Assembly (NCBI RefSeq): GCF_019130065.1
Contig: NZ_JAHSPG010000017.1
Span: 62,001-126,000 of the forward strand
Length of the DNA: 64,000 nucleotides
Origin: Pinibacter aurantiacus
GTDB lineage: Bacteria > Bacteroidota > Bacteroidia > Chitinophagales > Chitinophagaceae
Direction: 5' to 3'
Below are positions 7,846 to 16,325 of the stretch, piece by piece (within the stretch, counting starts at the first letter, position 1; the number at the start of each line of letters is the position of its first letter). Below the pieces are notes generated by a model that made no database searches, was not told the origin of the DNA, and saw only the letters and a program-made list of their open reading frames with translations. Both the position numbers and the translations under genes were made by a program.

Positions 7846-7926
7846 GAGATTGCTTCGGCGATCCCCGAAAGTGTAACAGCATCTTTCTATTCTATATTGT
7901 GATTTTGCAGGCCTCTCAATGACGTG
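7846..7926 (-). repeat. CATTGCGAG-type dispersed element (family K), minus orientation
   Basis: On the minus strand it starts CACGTCATTGAGAGGCC and ends GCCGAAGCAATCTCATGGG. These are the same two ends as the copies at 7983-8065 and 60695-60869. With the plus-oriented copy it fills most of the 303-base gap 7830-8132, where nothing else is evident. Confidence 0.7.
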
Positions 7927-7982
7927 TATCCGCGAAACGCTGCATTAACTATGCTGCTCGATAAGACCTAAACAAGACCGCA

Positions 7983-8065
7983 TCGTCATTGCGAGCCCTG
8001 CGGAGAATGATTGTAAATCATTTTCGGCGAGATAAGCATAAAACGATCGGGCGAAGCAATCTCAT
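7983..8065 (+). repeat. CATTGCGAG-type dispersed element (family K), plus orientation
   Basis: Starts TCGTCATTGCGAGCCCTGCG and ends GGGCGAAGCAATCTCAT, with a variable centre containing AATGATT/AATCATT. It faces the minus copy at 7846-7926, so the two form a large imperfect inverted pair. Elements with these ends are widespread in unrelated bacteria, as far as I recall. Confidence 0.7.
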
Positions 8066-8132
8066 TCACGGAGTTGCGTTTTAACAAACGATATTATCCA
8101 AACAACAATAAATTCGCGCAAAACAAAACCAT

Positions 8133-8813
8133 TTGAATCAACCACTCAAACCTTCATGGATCGCGATTTTTACAAAGGATTTTATCTTAGCGATCTCGTT
8201 GTTCGTCATTTCTTTTATCCTGTTTTCTATAATCGCAGATCAAATAGTTGTTAATAAAAAAGACTTGTTCGATTCCGCAGTGTTCGAGCAGGTCAATCGC
8301 CTTCACTCTCCCACTAATAATGCTATTGCGCTTTTCATTACCTCGTTGGGTACGGGCATCTTTTTAATACCAGTTTATCTGCTGATGCTGTTTTATTTGT
8401 TTCGCACAAAAAGAAGAAATACTGCAGCGCTGGTGGCTTCTATTGCTGCTGTGAGCTTGGTGTTGAGTACGTTGCTTAAGAATGTTTTTCAGCGTGCACG
8501 GCCGCCATTTAAACACCTCGATTATGTGGCGGGGTTTAGTTTTCCGAGCGGACATTCAATGGTGGGTTTTACTTTTTGCGGCATTGTTATTTATCTGCTG
8601 TGGACGTTGCCGTTCAGCAAAATCATTCGCGTTTTATTTTCTGTTCTTGTCGCTGTAATGGCTGTGCTTATTGGGCTTAGCAGAATTTATCTCAACGTGC
8701 ATTTTGCCAGTGATGTAGTGGGTTCGTTGCTGGTAAATGTGATGTGGTTGTCGCTTTGCTTTGTCTGCATTCGGATTTATGATCATAGAAAGTTGAGGGC
8801 CGCAGCCTTGTAA
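8133..8813 (+). CDS. PAP2-family membrane phosphatase
   Basis: 226 residues with about six membrane helices. The three phosphatidic acid phosphatase motifs are complete: K116...RARP (121-124), PSGH (138-141) and SRIYLNVHFASD (183-194), with R184, H190 and D194 as the catalytic set and H141 as the acid. Such enzymes dephosphorylate lipid phosphates such as phosphatidic acid, undecaprenyl diphosphate or phosphatidylglycerol phosphate at the outer face of the inner membrane; the substrate is not predictable here. The only good start is TTG at 8133. A family A repeat follows the stop. Confidence 0.92.
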   Translation: MNQPLKPSWIAIFTKDFILAISLFVISFILFSIIADQIVVNKKDLFDSAVFEQVNRLHSPTNNAIALFITSLGTGIFLIPVYLLMLFYLFRTKRRNTAALVASIAAVSLVLSTLLKNVFQRARPPFKHLDYVAGFSFPSGHSMVGFTFCGIVIYLLWTLPFSKIIRVLFSVLVAVMAVLIGLSRIYLNVHFASDVVGSLLVNVMWLSLCFVCIRIYDHRKLRAAAL

Positions 8814-8840
8814 GTTGTTTTAAGTTTAAGCTTCGGGATT

Positions 8841-8936
8841 TACCACTAAGACACTAAGGACACTAAGCCTCACTAATGGTGTTTAAAATTTAGACCTCTC
8901 TTAGTGAAATTCAGTGTCCTTAGTGTCTTAGTGGTA
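8841..8936. repeat. CACTAAGG-word inverted repeat element (family A, copy 2)
   Basis: Arms 8841-8876 and 8901-8936, 36 bases each, 32 matching; the four differences are all transitions. The 24-base spacer shares TGTTTAAAATT with copy 5. It lies between the convergent PAP2 and SDR genes. Confidence 0.9.
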
Positions 8937-8965
8937 GAAAAAATGTTTAACCCTCGCGCACCCAT

Positions 8966-9706
8966 TTACTCCGCAGCGTTCATTGTTTTAAAAGCCTCTG
9001 CCGGAGAAGATAAAAACAACCTGTACAAATCTGCTGTCTGCCCTACGTGAATTTCGTAATCATCATTTTCAAGTGCCTCAAACAGTTCATAAGAAACCTG
9101 TGATGGTGGAATGCCGTTTTCGCCACCGATTTCCTGTGAAAATTCTGTGTTCACCAAAGGAGGCATCAGCTCAAACACTTTGATACCAGTAGATTTCAAA
9201 CTGAATCTCAACGACTGCGTATAAGAATGCAAAGCTGCTTTGCTGGCTGCATAAGTCGACAAGCGATGACTCGGTGAAAATGCAACGATAGAAGAAACAT
9301 TTACAATGGCTGCGTCTTTTTGTTTGCTTAAGAGCGGCAGCAATTTTTCATTGAGGCGAATGATGGCGAGATAATTCGTCAGTATTTCATTCGATGCCTT
9401 CTCATAAGCGCCGGCATTCGCATCGAGCTTGTAATAAGAAGCATAACCTGCGTTGTTGATCACCACATTTAAGTTTGGAAAATCTTTTTCAATTTTTGTC
9501 ACCAACAGCTCAACATCTTTTTCGTTGCTCACGTCACTTACAATGCCTGTCGCGTGCTGTAGTTTGGCCACCGCTTTATCCAGTCTTTCTTTGTTTCGTC
9601 CGGTAATGACCACATGATTTCCTTTTTGCACAAATGATTTGGCGATCTCGAAACCAATTCCGGCGCTGCCACCTGTAACGAGCACCGTATTTCCTGCTGT
9701 TTTCAT
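8966..9706 (-). CDS. SDR family NAD(P)-dependent oxidoreductase (DltE-like)
   Basis: A 246-residue short-chain dehydrogenase. The cofactor motif TGGSAGIGFEIA is at 11-22, NNAG at 84-87, catalytic Ser139, Tyr152 and Lys156 (TYAASK). R38 after the second strand (TGR) favours NADPH. The sequence resembles the DltE/YciK-type oxidoreductases seen as single genes next to a regulator; the substrate is unknown. A TetR-type operator 28 bases upstream of its ATG matches one upstream of the adjacent tetR gene, so the SDR is very likely repressed by that TetR protein. Confidence 0.92.
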   Translation of the reverse strand: MKTAGNTVLVTGGSAGIGFEIAKSFVQKGNHVVITGRNKERLDKAVAKLQHATGIVSDVSNEKDVELLVTKIEKDFPNLNVVINNAGYASYYKLDANAGAYEKASNEILTNYLAIIRLNEKLLPLLSKQKDAAIVNVSSIVAFSPSHRLSTYAASKAALHSYTQSLRFSLKSTGIKVFELMPPLVNTEFSQEIGGENGIPPSQVSYELFEALENDDYEIHVGQTADLYRLFLSSPAEAFKTMNAAE

Positions 9707-9733
9707 TTTATTATTGTTTTATGTTTATAAAAA

Positions 9734-9747
9734 ATACCAATCGGTAT
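9734..9747. promoter_or_regulatory. TetR-type operator upstream of the SDR gene
   Basis: ATACCAATCGGTAT, a near-perfect 14-bp palindrome 28 bases before the SDR start. It differs at one base from the perfect palindrome in front of the tetR gene. Confidence 0.8.
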
Positions 9748-9766
9748 ATTTTTGCTCAAAAAAATA

Positions 9767-10354
9767 TCAGGTCAAATCATTAATCGCTTTTTCGACAGAC
9801 TGCATAATGAGTTTTCTGTAATTAAGTTTGCCTGTGAGTTTAGCGACCATTATACCTCCTTCGATTAAGGCGATCAGCGAGATGGCCGTTTGTTCGAGTG
9901 GAACATCGGGCCTGAATTCTTTATTGTCGATTCCTTTTTTGATCAGTTCCATGATCTTATTTTTCCAGGAAGAGATCGCTTCACTGGCTCTTTCACGAAG
10001 TTGTGGATGAGTATCATCCGCTTCAATCGCGGTATTCAGGATGGGGCAGCCTCCGTCGGGGAATGGCGCTTTAAAGAAGTTTTCGTAGAAGCTGGCGTGC
10101 ACAAGCAGCTTCTCTTTATAAGATGAATGCTTGTCCATTTCCGCTTTCAGGTATGAAGATATTTTTTTGTAGTTGCAATCAAACGCAGCCAGTGCCACTT
10201 CATCCTTGTTTTCAAAGTTGCCGTAAATGCTTCCTTTTGTCAATCCCGTAGCCTCGGTGAGATCAGATATAGAAGTACCGGCGTAACCTTTTACGTTGAA
10301 AATAGGCGCCGTTTTTTCTATAATAAATTCTCTTGTTCTATCCGCTTTGCTCAT
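9767..10354 (-). CDS. TetR/AcrR family transcriptional regulator
   Basis: 195 residues. The N-terminal helix-turn-helix (about 10-55) is clear: IIEKTAPIFNVKGYAGTSIS, then LTEATGLTKGSIYGNFENKD. The C-terminal ligand domain has a Cys/Pro segment (APFPDGGCPILNTAIEADD) typical of the YxaF/LmrA and AcrR-like subgroup that responds to small organic compounds. It is transcribed with the same orientation as the SDR, 60 bases upstream of it. The palindrome ATACCAATTGGTAT 27 bases before its own start suggests autorepression. Confidence 0.93.
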   Translation of the reverse strand: MSKADRTREFIIEKTAPIFNVKGYAGTSISDLTEATGLTKGSIYGNFENKDEVALAAFDCNYKKISSYLKAEMDKHSSYKEKLLVHASFYENFFKAPFPDGGCPILNTAIEADDTHPQLRERASEAISSWKNKIMELIKKGIDNKEFRPDVPLEQTAISLIALIEGGIMVAKLTGKLNYRKLIMQSVEKAINDLT

Positions 10355-10380
10355 GTCTTGATGATTGCAGGTGTAAAATT

Positions 10381-10394
10381 ATACCAATTGGTAT
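10381..10394. promoter_or_regulatory. TetR-type operator upstream of the tetR gene
   Basis: ATACCAATTGGTAT, a perfect 14-bp palindrome 27 bases upstream of the tetR start, the same spacing as the second copy before the SDR gene. Confidence 0.85.
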
Positions 10395-10407
10395 TATTTT
10401 CCAAATA

Positions 10408-10518
10408 AATAATTGAATAACTGAATGACTGAATAACTGAGTGGTTGAAAGTCGAAGTGCAAAATTGCAACTCAACTACTCAGTTATTCAGTCATTCAGT
10501 TACTCAGTTATTCAATTA
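10408..10518. repeat. CTGAATAA-word inverted repeat element (family D, copy 2)
   Basis: Left arm 10408-10447 and right arm 10472-10518, the right arm one word longer. The last word of the right arm contains the TAA stop codon (10516-10518) of the PEBP-like gene. The spacer is about 24 bases. Confidence 0.9.
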
Positions 10519-11055
10519 CTGCTTCGCATAAAACACAATCGAAGCCTGTGCTAAAACATTCATGTTCAGGTTGAAACCAACAAAAGGCGGAGTGGCGTTT
10601 TTATCCAGTTGCAATTTTGTTTTCAATGCATATACAGTAATAAGATACTGGTGTGCAGCACCCGGAGGTGGACAAGGACCAATATAGCCTGGCATTCCCG
10701 CGTCTGTATTGCTTTGAATGGCTTCTGCAGGAGCTAGATTTTTCGATACGTCGCCGGCGCCGGATTTAAGCTCTGTTACATTCGCAGGGATATTAAAAAC
10801 CACCCAGTGCCAGAAACCGCTGCCTGTTGGTGCATCTTTATCGTACATGGTTACTGCAAAACTCTGCGTGCCTGCCGGTGCATTTTCCCATGAAAGTTGT
10901 GGCGAAATATTTTGCCCGTGGCAGCCAAATGTATTCGCAAATTGTTTTTGCGTAGCTTGTCCACCTACATCGTTGCTTTTTAAAGTGAAGGTTTGTGCAA
11001 TGCACATTTTGCACACCAGAAACAAGAGTGCAGCAATGGTGATTGTTCTTTTCAT
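10516..11055 (-). CDS. YbhB/YbcL-type PEBP (Raf kinase inhibitor-like) protein
   Basis: 179 residues with a signal peptide (first 20 residues, ending KMCIAQ), so the protein is exported. The PEBP core is seen in CHGQNISPQLSWENAPAGTQ, VTMYDKDAPTGSGFWHW and PPPGAAHQYLITVYAL, which build the small anion-binding pocket (the DKDAP, GSGFWHW and HxY segments). The biological role of bacterial PEBPs is unsettled. Its stop codon lies in the first word of the CTGAATAA repeat. Start ATG at 11055; monocistronic by orientation and spacing. Confidence 0.92.
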   Translation of the reverse strand: MKRTITIAALLFLVCKMCIAQTFTLKSNDVGGQATQKQFANTFGCHGQNISPQLSWENAPAGTQSFAVTMYDKDAPTGSGFWHWVVFNIPANVTELKSGAGDVSKNLAPAEAIQSNTDAGMPGYIGPCPPPGAAHQYLITVYALKTKLQLDKNATPPFVGFNLNMNVLAQASIVFYAKQ

Positions 11056-11061
11056 ATCAGA

Positions 11062-11104
11062 TTACTTTTCTCAAAAGTAAAAAGTAAAAAGGCAAAAGTA
11101 AAAA
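11062..11104. repeat. AAAAGTA-word tract (family I, short copy)
   Basis: TTACTTTTCTCAAAAGTAA is itself a small palindrome and runs on into further AAAAGTA words. It abuts the family B element at 11105. Confidence 0.6.
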
Positions 11105-11187
11105 AACGCTTAATGTTTAACGCCTAACGCGTAACGCTGAACGCAGGAAGGGCATGAAGCGTTACGCGTTCAGCGTTTAGCTTTTTG
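11105..11187. repeat. TAACGCT-word inverted repeat element (family B, copy 1)
   Basis: The left arm (11105-11144) consists of five to six 7-base words of TTAACGC/TAACGCT type. The right arm (11159-11187) is the reverse complement, one or two words shorter, after a 14-base spacer. It ends 17 bases before the stop of the Omp85-type gene. Confidence 0.85.
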
Positions 11188-11204
11188 CTGCGACTATGCA
11201 TCTT

Positions 11205-12386
11205 TCAAAATGCCTCATTTAACGAAATGTAAAGTCCTTTGCTGATGTCTTCGCCGGGTCGCTTATTTCCCACGGCCATGTCTAACCGCAAAGTGAGCCT
11301 TGCAAGTGGGTCAAACATATAGCGGATACCGCCTCCAAAACTTGGAAAAAAATCGTTGAACGTAAAACCCTTGTTGGGATATACTGTTCCTGTTCCCGCA
11401 AACAATGCAAATATTATTCGTGTGTCTGAAATAAAACCCTTGTCTTTTTTCTTTGCCCACGGACGGTAGCGATATTCAGCCTGTCCTATCACCAGATTCT
11501 GGTCATTGTACCTCCACGCATAATACCCGCGCAGGTAGCTGGAGCCGCCAAGTTTTGACATGGCATAAAATGGAATGGTCCTGCCCTGTGTGGTGTGGTA
11601 CGCTGCCTGAAAACCTAAGGTTTGTGTTGCGTTGATGCGAATGAATTGCCTCGCATCAAGTGTGATGGTGGTATAGTTCCAATCGCTGTAGGCAAAATTT
11701 GTCCATCCGATCAGACGAACATATGTTCCCTTCGTCGTAAAGTTTTCGTAATCGCGTGAGTCGTAGATTCCTTCATAACCGATAACAGCCAGCTTTCCAC
11801 CGTCCTTGCCAACGTAGGCTGTTGTATCAAAAATGCCGCCTTTTTCCTGGTCTGTAAACTCATCGGACTGCAAACCCAACCCGCCGCCAGCATAAAAATG
11901 TTTTCCCAGTTTGCGTTCCACTCCTGCCAGGAAACTGAATCTTTTTGCCGTAATCAGGTCCTTGTCCGCCTCATGTGTATGCGCACCGATGCCATAGAAG
12001 TACGCCGGAAAGTCGTTGTAGATGCCGCTGACAAACATGTGCCACATGTTGTTTTTCGTCCACAGGCTTCCCTGCAGGATCAGCTGTATCTGGCTTTCTA
12101 CTGTAAACATGTTGTAGGAATACAGGGAAGACGGCCTGGTAATGTTCGAAGTTTTGTCCAGGTAAAAACTATAGACTGCGCCAATTCCATATTGGAACTT
12201 TGTTTCCGGGGCATAGCCTATAACGGGAAACGGGAGGAACAAGGGTTTCTTTTGTGCAATGCGTGCTGAATCTTTTAGGTAAAGATCGCGCTGTATTTTT
12301 TTCAGGAACTGCGCCTGCAATGGGATCGATACTGCTATAAATGCTGCAGCAAAAATGAGTTGTCGGAACTGATTTGGTGTTGCCAT
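11205..12386 (-). CDS. Omp85/BamA-TamA family outer membrane barrel protein
   Basis: About 393 residues from the ATG at 12386 (MATPNQFRQ); a TTG 24 bases upstream is in frame but would precede the signal peptide. The signal peptide ends near PLQAQ. The rest is a beta-barrel of the bacterial surface antigen type, without POTRA repeats. The C-terminal part carries LGGSSYLRGYYAWRYNDQN, matching the GG...LRGY...L6 loop motif of the family, followed by GGIRYMFDPLARLTLRLDMA. Such short Omp85 proteins are common in Bacteroidota, with no assigned substrate. It is not adjacent to Bam genes. Confidence 0.88.
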   Translation of the reverse strand: MATPNQFRQLIFAAAFIAVSIPLQAQFLKKIQRDLYLKDSARIAQKKPLFLPFPVIGYAPETKFQYGIGAVYSFYLDKTSNITRPSSLYSYNMFTVESQIQLILQGSLWTKNNMWHMFVSGIYNDFPAYFYGIGAHTHEADKDLITAKRFSFLAGVERKLGKHFYAGGGLGLQSDEFTDQEKGGIFDTTAYVGKDGGKLAVIGYEGIYDSRDYENFTTKGTYVRLIGWTNFAYSDWNYTTITLDARQFIRINATQTLGFQAAYHTTQGRTIPFYAMSKLGGSSYLRGYYAWRYNDQNLVIGQAEYRYRPWAKKKDKGFISDTRIIFALFAGTGTVYPNKGFTFNDFFPSFGGGIRYMFDPLARLTLRLDMAVGNKRPGEDISKGLYISLNEAF

Positions 12387-12431
12387 GTAAAATGTCTCAT
12401 ATACAGACAATTACAACGACATTTTGTTTGA

Positions 12432-12929
12432 TTAAAGCGAAGAACCCTTTTCTGCACCTTCCTTCACCTTGAACGTATAATTTCTTTGCGTGAGGTAACT
12501 AAAACAAACAACAATAAAGGTGGTAATGATCTTTGCAATGGTTGGGTAAATGTGAAAATTTTCCACCAAAACTTTCAGACTCACGTAGTTAATGAAAATA
12601 CAAACCACCACGAGCAGGAAATAACGGAACAATTGCACTCTCCCATGAAGATTGGAGTCATGGAAAACAACATTGCGCATGAGGAAAAATCCAGTGGGGA
12701 AGCTCACTGCGAAAGACATGATGAATGCCATGATGTATGGGCTGATTACGAGCGGGCCCCAAACAAAGTTCTGTTTATGCAGAATGAAATTGTAGCTGAT
12801 GAAATAAACAAAAATGTCGAGCAGCGTATTGCTGCCACCGCAGGCGAGGTAACGAAAAGTTTGTATTGGAATAAACTTGCGAAACGGAGGATAGAAAAAA
12901 TCTATTAATGCGGTAATGTTATTCTTCAA
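12432..12929 (-). CDS. GtrA family membrane protein
   Basis: 165 residues with four membrane helices. FRYLACGGSNTLLDIFVYF is the N-terminal GtrA signature, and the last helix runs into FSYLTQRNYTFK, also typical. GtrA-like proteins are thought to move polyprenol-linked sugars across the inner membrane or to support cell-surface glycan synthesis. It lies 45 bases upstream of the Omp85-type gene on the same strand, so co-transcription is possible. Confidence 0.9.
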   Translation of the reverse strand: MKNNITALIDFFYPPFRKFIPIQTFRYLACGGSNTLLDIFVYFISYNFILHKQNFVWGPLVISPYIMAFIMSFAVSFPTGFFLMRNVVFHDSNLHGRVQLFRYFLLVVVCIFINYVSLKVLVENFHIYPTIAKIITTFIVVCFSYLTQRNYTFKVKEGAEKGSSL

Positions 12930-13018
12930 ACAATTTGTTTTTTCGGAGCGAATATAAGGCGTTTGAAAGGTAAATTGTTATTAATAACGAAGAATTAATG
13001 GTAGTGCGGGTTTTGAAC

Positions 13019-13103
13019 AAAAAAAAAGTAAAAAGTAAAAAGTCAAAAAACGGCTCCGGAAATGTGAAACCCTTTTTACTTTTTACTTTTGAATTTTTAC
13101 TTT
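13019..13103. repeat. AAAAGTA-word inverted repeat element (family I, copy 1)
   Basis: Left arm 13019-13050 with AAAAGTA words, right arm 13072-13103 its reverse complement, spacer about 21 bases. The stop codon of the GH92 gene (13102-13104) overlaps the end of the right arm. Confidence 0.85.
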
Positions 13104-15402
13104 ATTTACCCCACGTTGTACCTGGCTCCTTGCCCATCTGGAGTTCCAGCACGCCGCCGGCGATAATATCGCTGTGCATCAAATAGCATTTGTTATATGG
13201 CTTGCCGTTCAGTTTGGCGCTTTGTATGTAAATATTTTCGGCAGAATTGTTCTGGGCCACAATCGTAAACTGCTTTCCGGTGTGGTATTGCTTGTCCAGC
13301 CGAATGGTTACTTTTTTAAAAACCGGGCTCGTGATCTCATAACGGTTATCGCCCGGACATACCGGATGCAGGCCACTTGCAGCCAAAACGTACCATGCCG
13401 ACATTTGCCCCACGTCTTCATTGCCCACCAGTCCTTCCACAGAATTATGATAGGCCGCGGAACAAATGGTTCTTGTCCATTTTTGAGTAAGTGATGGATA
13501 GCCGATTTTGTTGAAAATAAACGGCACGTGATGTACGGGCTCGTTTGCATGATTGTAGTAATCGTTCCACATCATGTTTTTGGGCACATGTTCAAAGAAG
13601 CTTACAAGATCCTCTTTCACTTTTTCCCGCCCACCCATCAATGCGGTCATGCCGTCAATATCCTGCGGTACGAACCAACCCTGCTGATACGGATTGCTTT
13701 CAACACAGCCATAGCCTTGCGTCAAACGCCCTTCCTGCGGCCATTTCTGCCAGTTGCCATTTTCATCTTTGGGCCGGAACCAACCTTTTTCCTTGTCGAA
13801 AATATTTTTGTAGTCAAATGATTTCGCCAGGTATTTCGCAGCATCATCCTGTTTGTTCAATTCCTTTGCAAGCTGCGATAAACACCAGTCAAAATAAGCA
13901 TATTCAAGTGTTTCTGATATTCCCCCGGGCGTGTAACCTTTTTCTCCGTTGTCAAATTTTGCAGCGGTGTTCAGTGCGTATTGATAAGATTTTCCTACGT
14001 CATAATTGCGAATGCCTTTTGCATATGCATCTGCCAAAACCGATACAGCGGGATTGCCGATCATGCAGCCTGAATAAGCATTCAGGAACTCCCATCTTTC
14101 ATAGTATTGTTTGCCCGATTGATCTGCCAGTGTGATCAATGAATTCAGCAGGTCATTTACCATTGCAGGATTGATGATCGTTTGCAACGGCATCTGACTT
14201 CTGAAAACATCCCAGCCGCTGAAAATGGTACGTTTGGTAAAACCTTTGGTATCGTACACTTTGCCATCACCACCAACGTATTTACCATCCACATCTGCAT
14301 AGGCTCTGGGATCGATCATGGTGTGATACATCGCTGTATAGAAAATGCTTTTTTCTTCTGCGGTGCCGCCCTCTACCTTTATTTTTCCCAACGCTGTGTT
14401 CCAGTGTTCATGCGTCTTTTTTCGAAGTGCATCAAAGTTCCAATCTTTGATCTCAGCTTCCAGGTTCTTTTTTGCGCCTTCTATGCTGCAAAAAGAAATG
14501 CCTGCTTTCATCTGCACCTGCTCATTTTTTGCCGTGGCAAATTCTGTGTAAAATCCAAGGTGTTTTCCTTCTTTTTCGCCAACGCCTTTTAAAACAGCAG
14601 CGTTTGCTACTCTTTCGTGGTATCGATCACTTTCAACATCGTCCCGTTTTCTTTTCCAGTCATCAGGAATGTCTGCGCTCCAAACACCGTACTCTTTTAA
14701 AGGCTTGTCAAATTGTGCATAGAAGTACACTGTGTAGTTTGGTTTGCCGTCACCATTGCCCCAGCCGCCGCCATCTGGTGTGCATTGCATCCAGCCTTCA
14801 ATAGTGTGATCGTTTACTACTTTTATATATTGTTTGACAGAGGTTCCTCCTACTCTTCTGGCGAGGTCTATTTGAATGCGTGATTGATTGTTTGCGGGAA
14901 ATGTAAAACGCAACATGCCACTATGCGGAGCAGCGGTCATTTCTGCTTTGATATTGTTATCTGTTAATTGAACGGAATAATAACCTGCCGATGCTTTTTC
15001 TGATTTCTTGTCATAGAAAGAGCGATAACCATTTTCTGGTTTCTTTATTGTTCCTGCAAATGTTTTCAAAGGGCCTGTTGTTGGCATGACAAGTAAATTG
15101 CCAAGGTCGCCGTACCAGCCGACACCACTCATTTGCGTGAACGCAAAACCCTCAATGCTGGTGTGTTCGTAACTATATCCTGAACCATTGTCGCCGCCGG
15201 TTATGGTATTGGGACTTACCTGCACCATACCAAATGGGGTGGCGGCACCGGGAAATGTTTTACCAAGGCCGTGATAAGAACCTGCAGCATCCGTGCTGGT
15301 ACTCGCGCCGATAAATGGATTTACATAACTGGCCGCATCCTGTGCGTTTGCATTGATTGAGTATGACAGGAGCAGAACTATGGCAGAATATACTTTTTTC
15401 AT
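13102..15402 (-). CDS. Glycoside hydrolase family 92 (alpha-mannosidase-like), exported
   Basis: 766 residues from the ATG at 15402, which begins a clear signal peptide (MKKVYSAIVLLLSY...NANAQ); a longer in-frame start at 15438 would put 12 residues ahead of it. GH92 enzymes are calcium-dependent exo-alpha-mannosidases acting on N-glycans and yeast mannan. Family hallmarks are VNPFIGASTSTD at the N-terminus, NGSGYSYEH, GFTKRTIFSGWDVFRSQMPL, the catalytic-acid region NEPVHHVPFIFN (about residues 617-628) and GNEDVGQMSAWYV (about 658-670). All are intact. No SusCD genes are adjacent, so it is a stand-alone enzyme. Confidence 0.95.
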   Translation of the reverse strand: MKKVYSAIVLLLSYSINANAQDAASYVNPFIGASTSTDAAGSYHGLGKTFPGAATPFGMVQVSPNTITGGDNGSGYSYEHTSIEGFAFTQMSGVGWYGDLGNLLVMPTTGPLKTFAGTIKKPENGYRSFYDKKSEKASAGYYSVQLTDNNIKAEMTAAPHSGMLRFTFPANNQSRIQIDLARRVGGTSVKQYIKVVNDHTIEGWMQCTPDGGGWGNGDGKPNYTVYFYAQFDKPLKEYGVWSADIPDDWKRKRDDVESDRYHERVANAAVLKGVGEKEGKHLGFYTEFATAKNEQVQMKAGISFCSIEGAKKNLEAEIKDWNFDALRKKTHEHWNTALGKIKVEGGTAEEKSIFYTAMYHTMIDPRAYADVDGKYVGGDGKVYDTKGFTKRTIFSGWDVFRSQMPLQTIINPAMVNDLLNSLITLADQSGKQYYERWEFLNAYSGCMIGNPAVSVLADAYAKGIRNYDVGKSYQYALNTAAKFDNGEKGYTPGGISETLEYAYFDWCLSQLAKELNKQDDAAKYLAKSFDYKNIFDKEKGWFRPKDENGNWQKWPQEGRLTQGYGCVESNPYQQGWFVPQDIDGMTALMGGREKVKEDLVSFFEHVPKNMMWNDYYNHANEPVHHVPFIFNKIGYPSLTQKWTRTICSAAYHNSVEGLVGNEDVGQMSAWYVLAASGLHPVCPGDNRYEITSPVFKKVTIRLDKQYHTGKQFTIVAQNNSAENIYIQSAKLNGKPYNKCYLMHSDIIAGGVLELQMGKEPGTTWGK

Positions 15403-15489
15403 CGGCGCCAAAATAACACTTTCAATGTAAATACACATTTGCTATTGAATGTAGTTTATTAACAAGATGGGTGATAGGAATTGAAAATT

Positions 15490-15517
15490 GTAGAGACAAG
15501 GCATGCCTTGTCTCTAC
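15490..15517. repeat. Perfect 28-bp palindrome (GTAGAGACAAGGCA type)
   Basis: GTAGAGACAAGGCA followed immediately by its reverse complement, with no loop. It lies 88 bases upstream of the GH92 start. Palindromes beginning GTAGAGAC are common dispersed repeats in several phyla, as far as I recall. Confidence 0.8.
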
Positions 15518-15728
15518 GAAAAATTGAAAATGGTGGGGCAAATTGCATTCACCCTTAAAATTTTTGAAAGAAATTAACGCCCTTTTAAGAAGCTAATATT
15601 GAGACGCAAACAAAGGAAATCCTGTTAAAGTTTTCTTTATTGGGCAGATAGTCAGCCATGCATGTCTAAGCGCTATTTTATCATGAAAATATTGCAGAGT
15701 GGCTTTTTTTTCGTAATTTGAAGAGAGG
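15518..15728. other. Gap upstream of GH92 without recognised feature
   Basis: AT-rich stretch between the palindrome at 15490 and the family B repeat at 15729. I see no coding frame, hairpin or operator that I can support. Confidence 0.5.
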
Positions 15729-15828
15729 CCTTAATGCTTAATGCTTAATGCTTAAGGCTTAAGGCTTAACGCTCAGTTTCCTGTATCCTCAGACTTCCTG
15801 CGTTATGCATTTAGCATTCAGCATTCAT
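15729..15828. repeat. TTAATGC/TTAACGC-word inverted repeat element (family B, copy 2)
   Basis: The left arm (15729-15776) has six 7-base words grading from TTAATGC to TTAAGGC to TTAACGC. The right arm (15800-15828) is the shorter reverse complement. It lies in the divergent gap between GH92 and the small membrane protein gene. Confidence 0.85.
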
Positions 15829-15905
15829 GGCACGTAATTGGTAATAATTTCTGACACCCGTAAAAACAATTTTATAATGGCTTAACTGTCTGAAAAATTA
15901 TTATT

Positions 15906-16109
15906 ATGAAAAAAAGAGATTCTTTCATGCTTGGAGTTGCATCGTTCGCTTTGATTGCTTTTGTGGTATATGCGTCTAAACAAATGAATACAACGCGTAA
16001 ACTCAGAAAGGCGTCTGACGAAGGTTATGAAACAGCACATGATATTTTGTACCCGAGTAAAACAATCGCGGCCAAGAAGCTTCGATTCGGCCCCATTTTA
16101 CCTGAATAA
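15906..16109 (+). CDS. Small single-helix membrane protein of unknown function
   Basis: 67 residues: KKRDSF, then one membrane helix (about 8-24, MLGVASFALIAFVVYAS), then a basic, hydrophilic tail with the phrase GYETAHDILYPSK and a Pro-rich end. The ATG is followed by a Lys-rich start, and a strong terminator lies just downstream, which supports a real small gene. I do not recognise a named family. Confidence 0.7.
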   Translation: MKKRDSFMLGVASFALIAFVVYASKQMNTTRKLRKASDEGYETAHDILYPSKTIAAKKLRFGPILPE

Positions 16110-16128
16110 AAATTTTACCTATAGCTTG

Positions 16129-16168
16129 AAAGCGCTTGTAGCATGTTCTGTTGCAGGCGCTTTTTTTA
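16129..16168 (+). terminator. Intrinsic terminator of the small membrane protein gene
   Basis: AAAGCGCTTGTAGCA pairs with TGTTGCAGGCGCTTT (two G-T pairs) and is followed by a run of T. It starts 20 bases after the stop. Confidence 0.85.
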
Positions 16169-16171
16169 GTT

Positions 16172-16290
16172 GAGAATGGAGAGTTGAGAGTTGAGAGTTA
16201 GGTTAAAAGACATCGAGTTCGTATTATTACATTGCCCTGCCTTTCCACTTTCAACTCTCAACTCTCAACTCTCAACTCTCCACTATTCTC
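16172..16290. repeat. GTTGAGA-word inverted repeat element (family F)
   Basis: Left arm 16172-16200 (GAGAATGGAGAGTTGAGAG type) and right arm 16252-16290, its reverse complement with one extra word; 51-base spacer. It lies immediately after the terminator and 35 bases before the AI-2E transporter start. Confidence 0.9.
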
Positions 16291-16325
16291 CGTATATTAA
16301 CTCTACTTACCGAAAATCTATCATC

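Noticed and set aside
16191-16325. Upstream extension of the AI-2E transporter frame
   Set aside because: It runs through the GTTGAGA repeat; MSEPLQP at 16326 is the natural start before the first membrane helix.
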